A stretch of 64,000 nucleotides of DNA from Parablautia intestinalis (GTDB lineage Bacteria > Bacillota > Clostridia > Lachnospirales > Lachnospiraceae): the NCBI GenBank assembly GCA_003612395.1, contig RAYQ01000009.1:1-64000 (forward strand), given 5' to 3'. Each line of letters opens with the position of its first letter. Within the stretch, counting starts at the first letter, position 1. Under the pieces are notes generated by a model, which was not told the DNA's origin, did no database searches, and saw only the letters and a program-made list of their open reading frames with translations. Below, in pieces: positions 26,400 to 34,041 of the stretch. Both the position numbers and the translations under genes were made by a program.

Positions 26400-28097
26400 T
26401 TACTTTCCGTTTCCGCTGCCAATCAGCACCTCTTTTCCCCGAAAAGCGAACCCGTATTTTCGTATTCTCTCCTTTGGAATTCCTTTTTCTGTCAGCGCTT
26501 TCTCGTACTTCCGGTCCCTGATTTGATCAAGAGCCGCTTTAACTGTGTCGGTAAGCTCCTTCTCTTTTCTGGGCTGGAATACTTTAAACTCTATAATGAT
26601 ACCGTCATCCTTTTCTGAAAGCGGCTCAAGCATCACATCATACCTGCCAAATCCGCTCTCCCAGTTGGAAGTCAGAATATATCTTCCCCGAAGGCTGACC
26701 ATAAGCCCTAATACAAATCCATGATAAAACCTCTCCGGCTCTCTTTTGGAAGGACTCTTTTGGGTATCAAAACAGCTGAACAAAGATTCGGACACCTCAT
26801 TCATATAGTCATTCATGGCATCCTCATCCCCCGCAAGCAATGCCTTCACAAAATCATTGTAATTATCCCCGCATTCGGCAAACCATACTCTGACCATATC
26901 CTCGAACATTCTACGCACTTCCTGATTTGTCAGGGAAAGGGTATAATACCGGATTCCCGAAGTATCTTCATATTCTGTCTTTTCCACCTTCAAATAGCCG
27001 CCTGCAAGCAAAAGGCTCCAGATAGCATTCTGTTTTACGGACAACTGGTCAAACACAATCTGCTCGTCAATTTCCGTTCTCAATGATCCCCCCTGAAGTA
27101 AAATCTCAAAATCCTGCTTAATGCTTTTGTTTCCCTCACGCAAAAGCTTCCCCACAAGGCTGTTAGAACCGGAATTTGCCCAATAGATCCCTACCGTCTT
27201 CTTATCCAGATAATTCAGGATTGACCACGGATTATAGATATCCTTTACCCTTCCAAAGGTAAAGCCGTCATACCAACGTTTCATTTCTTTTCTGCGTTCG
27301 GATAATCCATATTCTTCAAGCGCTTCAAAAACCTCTTTTTCCGTAAAGCCAAAGCTGTCCGCATATTTTTCTGATGTGGTTGTCACCACCTCCAGATTAT
27401 TCAAATCGGAAAAGACCGACTCCCTGCTGATTCGGGTTATACCCGTCATAATCGCCCGTTCCAGATAAGGATTGGTTTTAAATGCAGCGTTAAACATGCT
27501 TCTGATAAAGGAAACCATCTCTCCCCAATAATTATTCACATATGCTTCCTGCATAGGCGTATCATATTCATCCAGCAAAATGATTGCTTTCTTCCCATAA
27601 TGGCAGCAGAGAAATTTTGAAAGCCAGTGAATAGACATGGAAGCCGTAACCTCCGGCATATCTACGGAAACACTGCGGAAAATTTTCTTTTCCTCCTCCG
27701 AAAGCCGGGGACTGTCCAGCAAAAAACGATGTTCCTGATAAAGTCCCGCCAGGATCTGACATATCCTCTGTACCGCCGATGCATAATCCCTTTCTTTTAC
27801 ATTGGCAAATGAGAGACTGATTACAGGGTAGCTTCCCTGCATCTTTCGAAATTCCTCATCCTCCCACACATTAAGCCCTTCAAACAAATAGCCTTTTCCT
27901 GCATGGTCTACAGAGAAAAACTTCTCGGTCATACTCATGTTAAGCGTCTTTCCAAACCTTCTTGGACGCGTAATCAGCGTTACCTCATCATCCTCTCTCC
28001 ACCACTCCACAAGGAACCGGCTTTTATCAATATAAAAATTATTTTTTTCTCTGATCTTTTCAAAATCCTGCCGTCCTACACTAATCACCCTTGCCAT
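26400..28097 (-). CDS. AAA-ATPase-like protein with C-terminal PD-(D/E)XK domain
   Basis: A 565-residue protein of a large gut-bacterial family (AAA-ATPase-like plus PDDEXK_9, from memory). The N-terminal P-loop is TRPRRFGKTLN, Walker B IILLDEYDTP, and a sensor-like region is IMTGITRIS. The C-terminal domain carries GFGRYDVMLEP then GIIIEFKVF, which fits the D...ExK core of a restriction-like nuclease. I start it at MARVISVGRQDF, seven bases after GGAG; two upstream in-frame ATGs are worse placed. The family's role is unknown, and defence or mobile-element functions have been proposed only by analogy. It stands alone between the tandem repeat and the antiporter terminator. Confidence 0.85.
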   Translation of the reverse strand: MARVISVGRQDFEKIREKNNFYIDKSRFLVEWWREDDEVTLITRPRRFGKTLNMSMTEKFFSVDHAGKGYLFEGLNVWEDEEFRKMQGSYPVISLSFANVKERDYASAVQRICQILAGLYQEHRFLLDSPRLSEEEKKIFRSVSVDMPEVTASMSIHWLSKFLCCHYGKKAIILLDEYDTPMQEAYVNNYWGEMVSFIRSMFNAAFKTNPYLERAIMTGITRISRESVFSDLNNLEVVTTTSEKYADSFGFTEKEVFEALEEYGLSERRKEMKRWYDGFTFGRVKDIYNPWSILNYLDKKTVGIYWANSGSNSLVGKLLREGNKSIKQDFEILLQGGSLRTEIDEQIVFDQLSVKQNAIWSLLLAGGYLKVEKTEYEDTSGIRYYTLSLTNQEVRRMFEDMVRVWFAECGDNYNDFVKALLAGDEDAMNDYMNEVSESLFSCFDTQKSPSKREPERFYHGFVLGLMVSLRGRYILTSNWESGFGRYDVMLEPLSEKDDGIIIEFKVFQPRKEKELTDTVKAALDQIRDRKYEKALTEKGIPKERIRKYGFAFRGKEVLIGSGNGK

Positions 28098-28186
28098 GCG
28101 CATTCTCCTGCCTACCACCGCTTTTATTCTCTTTGCCATATACCAGCATTTACAATATTATAATATGCAGATATCTGAAACACAAT

Positions 28187-28244
28187 AAAAAACACTCTCC
28201 CTGCCGGGAATCATTTTAATATTCCCGTCAAAAAGAGTGTTTTC
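28187..28244 (-). terminator. Terminator of the antiporter gene, bidirectional
   Basis: The outer stem AAAACACTCT/AGAGTGTTTT and the inner stem CGGGAAT/ATTCCCG are separated by a small internal loop. The minus strand ends in TTTTTT. It lies just after the antiporter stop. Confidence 0.85.
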
Positions 28245-28259
28245 CAACATGATATTAAC

Positions 28260-29450
28260 CTAAGCCTGCACAATGCCCTTTTTATCATCCCTGCTATAAA
28301 GCACCTTCAAAATAATCGGCGTCAATATGGATGAAACGATAATCAGCAGAATAACTGCTGTAAAGTAATCTGCCGTCAGCATTCCTGCTGCCAGCCCTTT
28401 TTGTGCCACAATCAGCGCAACCTCACCTCTGGTCATCATACCCACGCCTATTTTCAGGGAATCGGCAACATTATATTTACATACCCTGCTGACCAGTCCG
28501 CAGCCAATCACCTTTGATAAGAGTGCCACAATAACGAAACAAATGCAGAAGGCTATCATTTTACCGTTTATGCTGTCAAAGGAAGTTTTAAGTCCGATAC
28601 TGGCGAAAAAAATCGGTCCAAAGAACATGTAGGAGCTCACATCTATTTTTCTTTCTATGTACTCGTTATCACTTAAACTGCACAGCACAAGGCCTGCCAC
28701 ATACGCCCCAGTGATGTCCGCTATGCCAAAATACCTCTCCGCAATATAAGAAAGTCCAAAGCAGAAAGCCACGCTGACAATTGGGATACGCCGCGTATGG
28801 GGATAACGTTTATCCAGCGTCAGGAATATTCTATAAATCAAAAATCCGCCCACAATTGCCACAGCAAAAAAGGCAATCGTTTTTAACACTACCATTCCAG
28901 AATTAGAATCCGGATTTTTAAAGCCCACTACAAAGGTCAGGACAATAATACCAATCACATCATCAATGATCGCCGCACTTACAATCGTGGTCCCCACCTT
29001 GCTCTTAATCTTTCCCAGCTCCTGCAGGGACGCCACCGTAATGCTGACACTGGTTGCAGTCATAATCGTTCCTATAAAAACAGCTTTATAAAAATTTTCA
29101 CTTCCCCATGGCGCCACCCCATAAAAGCCCATGTATAAAAGCGCCCCGGCAATCAGAGGCGTAAGGACACCTGCACAGGCAATCAAAAAGGCAATAGGAC
29201 CTGTTTTGAGCAGTTCTTTTAAGTCGGATTCAAGTCCCACCGAAAACATTAAAATAATGACACCTACTTCGGCCATCTGTGTAATAAAATCACTTTGCGA
29301 AATCCATCCAAATACACATGGCCCCACAAGCAGGCCCGCAAGAATCTGTCCCACCACCTGGGGCGCCTTAAATTTTCTTGCAAGAATGCCCAGACATTTG
29401 GCAAAAAGCAAAATAATCGCAAGATCTCTTAAAATATCAATCGTTTCCAT
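28260..29450 (-). CDS. Cation/proton antiporter, CPA2 (KefB/NapA-like) family
   Basis: A 396-residue membrane protein with about 12 hydrophobic segments. The opening FAKCLGILARKFKAPQVVGQILAGLLVGP is typical of CPA2 exchangers. The ion-binding region appears as AAIIDDVIGIIVL (Asp-Asp, unwound helix 5), and MTRGEVALIVAQ lies near the end. It exchanges Na+ or K+ for H+. There is no TrkA-N or TrkA-C regulatory domain, so it is the short form. GGAGG precedes ATG. The gene is monocistronic, with a strong terminator downstream and a 420-bp gap upstream. Confidence 0.9.
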   Translation of the reverse strand: METIDILRDLAIILLFAKCLGILARKFKAPQVVGQILAGLLVGPCVFGWISQSDFITQMAEVGVIILMFSVGLESDLKELLKTGPIAFLIACAGVLTPLIAGALLYMGFYGVAPWGSENFYKAVFIGTIMTATSVSITVASLQELGKIKSKVGTTIVSAAIIDDVIGIIVLTFVVGFKNPDSNSGMVVLKTIAFFAVAIVGGFLIYRIFLTLDKRYPHTRRIPIVSVAFCFGLSYIAERYFGIADITGAYVAGLVLCSLSDNEYIERKIDVSSYMFFGPIFFASIGLKTSFDSINGKMIAFCICFVIVALLSKVIGCGLVSRVCKYNVADSLKIGVGMMTRGEVALIVAQKGLAAGMLTADYFTAVILLIIVSSILTPIILKVLYSRDDKKGIVQA

Positions 29451-29571
29451 ATATTATACCTCCTGTTTTTCCATAAACAGTTATAGACCTAAAATGAGGT
29501 ATTGTCAATGGCTGGATGGATAAATCTGATTAAGTCTCCGGTCGGACTGCCATTGCATCGGACCTGTACAG

Positions 29572-29608
29572 AAAAATCCGGGATGGTTATTCCTGCTGTC
29601 CATCCCGG
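29572..29608 (-). terminator. Strong terminator in the gap upstream of the antiporter
   Basis: The 9-bp perfect GC-rich stem CCGGGATGG/CCATCCCGG (29578-29586 with 29600-29608) is followed by ATTTTT on the minus strand. No convincing gene ends here, so it may close a small RNA or mark a lost gene. Confidence 0.6.
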
Positions 29609-29667
29609 TTTAGATACAGTTTCCAGTGTTCCTTGCGCCAGTGCATGGGATTATTGCCCTTGATCAT
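29587..29667 (-). other. Short open frame ending in a terminator; doubtful small gene
   Basis: A 26-codon frame starts MIKGNNPMHWRKEHWKLYLN and stops inside the terminator at 29572-29608. No good ribosome site precedes its ATG. The frame is open about 15 codons further upstream. It may be a degraded gene end, a small protein or part of a small RNA. The rest of 29451-29767 contains nothing I recognise. Confidence 0.2.
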
Positions 29668-29767
29668 CTTAAATAACCAGCAAGTATGTATTAAGTCACG
29701 GGATAACAAAAATTGCAACGAATATTTGTTTCATTTATCATTTTTTACAGCGTAATTTTTATTGTAA

Positions 29768-29806
29768 GAAAAAGCCCTGCGACTGCCGAAGCAGCCGTAA
29801 GGCTTT
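29768..29806 (-). terminator. Terminator of the TIR-MORN gene
   Basis: The stem AAAGCC...GGCTGC closed by a TTCG tetraloop has a 4-base internal bulge on each side and ends in TTTTT on the minus strand. It lies 65 bp after the TIR-MORN stop and would close the channel/TIR transcript. Confidence 0.75.
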
Positions 29807-29870
29807 ACCATTTTCTTATTTATCCGTATTCCACCCGCAATCAGAATATTCATCTCAACCCGCAGTTTGC

Positions 29871-32174
29871 TTATCCGACAAATTCGCTGTCTTTCCATGT
29901 GCCTTCCAAAACCTCACCGCTGGGATATGTATATTTACCCTGGCCTTCATACTGGTCATCCTTCCATTCGCCCTCGTAAACTCCGCCGCTGGTAAATGTC
30001 ATTGTACCCTGACCGTTTTTCTTGCCGTTTGCCCACTGGCCTACATAACTAACACGGTTATATTTGTCTTCTTTCCCATAGGTTATGGTTCCCTCACCGC
30101 TACAATGATCATCCTTCCATTCACCCTCGTAAACCCGGCCATCGTTCCAGGTCAGCGTTCCCTGACCATGTCTGTTGCCATTTACCACCTGGCCCACATA
30201 ATCATGTATATCATATTGGTTTCCCTCTGTATATAGAATTGTTCCCTGACCATCAGGAATATTATTTTTCCATTCACCCTCATAAGACAGAAACTTTTCG
30301 TTGTTATCCCAGGTCATTTTTCCCTTGCCATGTCTCTTATTGTTTGCCCACTGACCCACATAATCACGGATGCCATCTTCGTTTCCTTCTGCATATGTCA
30401 TTGTTCCCTGGCCATTATATGCGCCATCTTTCCACTCGCCCTCGTAAACCTGACCGCTGTTCCAGGTCATGGTTCCCTGGCCGTTTTTCTTACCATTTTC
30501 CCACTGACCCACATAATCGCGGATATTATTTTCGTTTCCTTCCGCGTACGTCATCGTTCCCTGACCGCTATACTGGTTATCCTTCCATTCACCCTCGTAA
30601 ACTGCGCCATCGTTCCAGGTCATGGTTCCCTGACCGTTTTTCTTACCATTTTCCCACTGACCCACATAATCGCGGATATTATCTTTGTTTCCTTCCGCAT
30701 ATGTCATCGTTCCCTGGCCGCTGTACTTTCCATCCTTCCATTCGCCCTCGTAAACCTGACCGTTTTTCCAGGTCATGGTTCCCTGGCCGTTTCTCTTGTT
30801 ATTTTCCCACTGGCCCACATAATCGCGGCGGTTATTTTCATCTTCTTCTCCGTAGGTCGCTGTCCCCTGGCCACTGCACTGACCATCTTTCCATTCGCCC
30901 TCATAAACAAAGCCGATTTTACTGTTGTTTACATCTTCATATACAAAGGTGCCCTGCTCGTACGGCATATTCTTCTTCCAGCTGCCTGTGTACAAACCGG
31001 AATACAGCTGTGCCTTGCCCCCGTCAGGGATGCTGAGATCATAAGCCATGGCTTCCACCTGTTTGGGACCGGTAATGAGCACAAGGGCGATGATAATTAC
31101 CACCACTCCCACTGCCGCGCCAATCAGCTTTATAACCGTTTTTTTGTTGTGCAGATCGATTTTGGATTTGGCAGGAGCCTTCTGTGAAGGTTCTTTACTC
31201 TTGTACTCTGCTGCTGTCTGAACATCCTGTGATGGCAGCGATGCAGTCTGAACGCCCTGTGAGGACTCCGCCCCGGTTCCTGTAACCCGGACAGGCTCTA
31301 CATTTGCCCCGGCATCCTGTACCGGCTGCTCCTGCGGCATCCGCTCTTTAACATCTTCATCCCGCACTGACTGCGCTCTCACCCCGTCAGCCTGTGCATT
31401 TGCCTCTGTATCCTGCGATGGCTGCGCTTTCACCTCAGCAGTCTGCACCGGCTGCTCCTTCACCGGAATGTGAGGAGTCTGCTGCCCTGCATTACGCGGT
31501 GGTACCTTATCAAATACTCTGCTGCTGACAGATTTGATCGTGCTCATCAGCGCGCCAAGGTCGTTTATGGTTTTCTTATTAATTGACGCGTCCCGGAAAA
31601 AGTTGATAAACGCATCGGAAATATCATATTTTGAAAGAGCGTCCTGTTCCAAAAGAGTGGTAATGCTGGTAAAGGCTGACTTCATCGCCCGCATCAAATC
31701 ATTGGAACTGTTGTTGGTATTGGTGGCAATATTGGCCCCCTGGTTTAATATCTCATTCTTTACGCCCCGCTCTATATTGGGCTGGTCCGTAGTGTCTCCC
31801 AGGCGGAGGTCCTGCTCAAGCTCAACGAAAACAATCTGCTTTTTGTTGTTGACCGCTGTCAAAAGCTCCAAAAAACAGGCATAGCTTTCAATATAATTCT
31901 GGCTTACAAAGGCAATCATCAAATCGGAACCGCGGATATTCCTCAGCATAGGCACGATCCATTTGTCATTTAACTTGTCAAATGCTTTGTCAGCGTAAAC
32001 CCGCAGGCCGTACTGCCTCTGCAGCGGAACCACTGCCTGTTTAAATACCGTCTCCCAGTTATCGCTTGCATAGCTGATAAAAGCATACGGCTTTTTCTGA
32101 GAACACTCTGTTATCATTAAATTGCCCTCAAGGTACTCTGAACGTTTTTTCTTTTGCATTTCATCCAATCCCAT
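29871..32174 (-). CDS. TIR-transmembrane-MORN repeat protein
   Basis: A 767-residue protein with an unusual layout. Residues ~27-170 form a TIR domain: YAFISYASDN starts the first strand, and FVSQNYIESYACFLELL carries the helix with the conserved Glu (Glu103) that is catalytic in NAD-cleaving TIRs. Residues ~225-340 are a Pro/Gln/Val/Glu-rich linker. One transmembrane helix spans ~347-368; the basic NKK before it predicts a cytoplasmic N-terminus, so the C-terminal part would lie outside. Residues ~391-767 are about 15 MORN repeats alternating VYEGEWKDGKYSGQGTMTY and DYVGQWENGKKNGQGTMTW. GGAG precedes ATG. It follows the RyR-channel gene by 110 bp on the same strand. NADase activity is inferred, not shown. 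Confidence 0.85.
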   Translation of the reverse strand: MGLDEMQKKKRSEYLEGNLMITECSQKKPYAFISYASDNWETVFKQAVVPLQRQYGLRVYADKAFDKLNDKWIVPMLRNIRGSDLMIAFVSQNYIESYACFLELLTAVNNKKQIVFVELEQDLRLGDTTDQPNIERGVKNEILNQGANIATNTNNSSNDLMRAMKSAFTSITTLLEQDALSKYDISDAFINFFRDASINKKTINDLGALMSTIKSVSSRVFDKVPPRNAGQQTPHIPVKEQPVQTAEVKAQPSQDTEANAQADGVRAQSVRDEDVKERMPQEQPVQDAGANVEPVRVTGTGAESSQGVQTASLPSQDVQTAAEYKSKEPSQKAPAKSKIDLHNKKTVIKLIGAAVGVVVIIIALVLITGPKQVEAMAYDLSIPDGGKAQLYSGLYTGSWKKNMPYEQGTFVYEDVNNSKIGFVYEGEWKDGQCSGQGTATYGEEDENNRRDYVGQWENNKRNGQGTMTWKNGQVYEGEWKDGKYSGQGTMTYAEGNKDNIRDYVGQWENGKKNGQGTMTWNDGAVYEGEWKDNQYSGQGTMTYAEGNENNIRDYVGQWENGKKNGQGTMTWNSGQVYEGEWKDGAYNGQGTMTYAEGNEDGIRDYVGQWANNKRHGKGKMTWDNNEKFLSYEGEWKNNIPDGQGTILYTEGNQYDIHDYVGQVVNGNRHGQGTLTWNDGRVYEGEWKDDHCSGEGTITYGKEDKYNRVSYVGQWANGKKNGQGTMTFTSGGVYEGEWKDDQYEGQGKYTYPSGEVLEGTWKDSEFVG

Positions 32175-32284
32175 TGCTTTTGACTCCTTTATAAAAATTA
32201 CATATTTTGTATGCTATCGTTTCCACATCCACTAAATATTCCGTTATTATATATACCATAAACAGGGAATTTTTGCAACAAATC

Positions 32285-33670
32285 TCAGGTAATTGTCTCA
32301 TCTTCCATTGTGCTTTTTATTGCCTCGATATCCTTGATTTTTTCAGCCTCACTGAGTTCTGAAAAGGGAATAAGGCAGTTATGAATCCGCTTTTTGGCAT
32401 TGGTAACAGGTCCATACTTCCAATTGTGCAGATAATGGTATCTGCACCATCTGATATGCTCAAGCTCCGCAACCGTTTCAAAACTCACGCCCTTATCAAG
32501 CAGCTGATTAATCATATACCGGTAGTCTGATGAGCTTACATTTGAGTAGCGCTTAAAAGCATCCAGCTTTTCCCATGGCGTTCCTCCGTATTTTTTATAA
32601 TAAAATTCGTGCTGCCTGCGGGCCGCTGCCATGGTTTTTTCATTAAAAATAATATCGCAAGAAGCTGTTTCTTTTGTTGTTCCAAAGCATATCAGTCTGT
32701 TGCTTCCAAAAAGATTTGTGACAATATCCCCGTTTGGAACATAAATATATATCTGACTGCTGACCGGAGAAGCCACCAGCAGTTTGCTTGCGATTTCAAC
32801 ATTACTGCTCCCCTCCCTGCTGCCGCATATAATCACCCGGTCAAAATCCGCCATCTCCACGAATTCGTATACACCGTCATCATGGAATATCACCTCATCG
32901 GGTCTCATCTGGTCAAGCTCCGTATGCTCCCGTCTGAAATCTCTCCCATCGCCGTAAATATGATATGTAAGGCGCTGCCCGGGATCTATAAGATTCATCT
33001 GAAGTCCGTAAAACAGAATATTTTTACCTATATTTCCAAATCCGATAATTGCAATCTTTTCATTTGAAGTAACGGGATAGTTTTTCCAGTACTGTCTGGC
33101 ACAGTTTTCCGTAATACTGAAAACCGTAATCAGCGGATTTTCAATGTTCTGCCTGGATATATTCTCAAGCATAATATAAACATTTTTACTTTTCAGGGAT
33201 TTATAATTTTTCTGATAAAATTCAAGACTCTTATTATCCTCTGAAAACATAAGCAAATATCTTGCAGCGCCCTCTATCATCTTTTCACCTGCGCGTATCC
33301 GCTGCCCCGGGGGTATGCTTTCAAATATATATTCCACGTAACCGGAATCCCCGTAAACAACCGTTGCTTTCGGGTTAAAAAGCTTAAGCCGGATAATCAC
33401 GTCATTCATCTTATCTAAAGCGTTTATCACAATATTAAGAGTCGTGGCAAGCGCCAGAAAACGGACAAGCTGAAGCAGCCCGTTAACTTCAACTCCGCTT
33501 TCGATAGAGCCGGAATAAAGCATAATGGAGGCATAAACCGCATCCAGAAAGGGAAAGGAATGGGCCTCATCCACAAACACAGGATAATAGCAATACATTC
33601 CGACAAAAAAGGGAAATATTTTATATGATATGCTTAAAGATTTGTTCAACATATGGAGAAACTTTTTCAT
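32285..33670 (-). CDS. 2TM channel-like protein with two Rossmann domains and a RyR domain
   Basis: A 461-residue membrane protein. Helix 1 is at ~14-33. A pore-helix-like segment (FLDAVYASIMLYSGSIES, ~41-58) resembles K+-channel P-loops but lacks the usual GYG-type filter. Helix 2 is at ~64-88. Two Rossmann/RCK-like units follow: ATVVYGDSGYVEYI (~102) and IAIIGFGNIGKN (~206, GxGxxG). The C-terminus (~398-455) has the RyR-domain pattern AELEHIRWCRYHYLHNWKYG followed by IPFSELSEAEKIKD. It looks like a ligand-gated channel or a nucleotide-sensing membrane protein. It is first in a two-gene unit with TIR-MORN, and a TTGACA promoter lies at 33774-33803. Function is inferred from domains only. Confidence 0.8.
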   Translation of the reverse strand: MKKFLHMLNKSLSISYKIFPFFVGMYCYYPVFVDEAHSFPFLDAVYASIMLYSGSIESGVEVNGLLQLVRFLALATTLNIVINALDKMNDVIIRLKLFNPKATVVYGDSGYVEYIFESIPPGQRIRAGEKMIEGAARYLLMFSEDNKSLEFYQKNYKSLKSKNVYIMLENISRQNIENPLITVFSITENCARQYWKNYPVTSNEKIAIIGFGNIGKNILFYGLQMNLIDPGQRLTYHIYGDGRDFRREHTELDQMRPDEVIFHDDGVYEFVEMADFDRVIICGSREGSSNVEIASKLLVASPVSSQIYIYVPNGDIVTNLFGSNRLICFGTTKETASCDIIFNEKTMAAARRQHEFYYKKYGGTPWEKLDAFKRYSNVSSSDYRYMINQLLDKGVSFETVAELEHIRWCRYHYLHNWKYGPVTNAKKRIHNCLIPFSELSEAEKIKDIEAIKSTMEDETIT

Positions 33671-33687
33671 ATTTTACCCCATTTCTG

Positions 33688-33738
33688 CGAGGTGAACAAA
33701 GTTCACCTTTGCTTTCCATATATGGCTTACAAGTAACA
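33688..33738. repeat. Family D hairpin in the leader of the RyR-channel gene
   Basis: CGAGGTGAACAAAGTTCACC (hairpin GGTGAAC/GTTCACC) is followed by CTTTGCTTT and CCATATATGGCTTACAAGT. It matches 15147-15246 minus the family A unit. It lies between the promoter and the start codon, 18 bases from the ATG, so it would be in the 5' untranslated region. Confidence 0.65.
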
Positions 33739-33773
33739 AAAATGTACCATTTTTGACGTTTTTTATCATTATT

Positions 33774-33803
33774 ATCATACTATATCCGTTATAAACCTGT
33801 CAA
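33774..33803 (-). promoter_or_regulatory. Promoter of the RyR-channel/TIR-MORN unit
   Basis: The minus strand has TTGACA (33798-33803) and TATGAT (33774-33779) 18 bp apart, about 100 bp upstream of the channel start. Confidence 0.6.
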
Positions 33804-33911
33804 ATAGAATACTATCATACGCAATATTGTCAGGAGCGAACGCCTGCATTATGTTCTCACGGAATGCGCAGCCGCCCCGATCATTACCCGCGGGAAAAAA
33901 TTTTGCGCGGA

Positions 33912-33940
33912 TTGAGGAATCCTTAAATTTGTGCTATACT
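33912..33940 (+). promoter_or_regulatory. Promoter of the DHH phosphoesterase gene
   Basis: TTGAGG (33912-33917) and TATACT (33935-33940) are 17 bp apart, about 100 bp before the start codon. It is divergent from the channel promoter. The remainder of 33671-34041 holds the family D hairpin and no gene. Confidence 0.6.
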
Positions 33941-34041
33941 TTTGCATATCGTAAGCCATGCCGGAGCGTGTCTGCAAATGCAATTTTCCAGATTTGCGCC
34001 GGCGGCATCAGGCAGGAAATTCACCCAGGGAGGTATACCAT

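Noticed and set aside
30239-31187. Two long plus-strand open frames (about 265 and 285 codons) opposite the MORN region
   Set aside because: They mirror the periodic MORN repeats, have His/Pro/Arg-rich low-complexity products and lack ribosome sites. They are shadows of the TIR-MORN gene.
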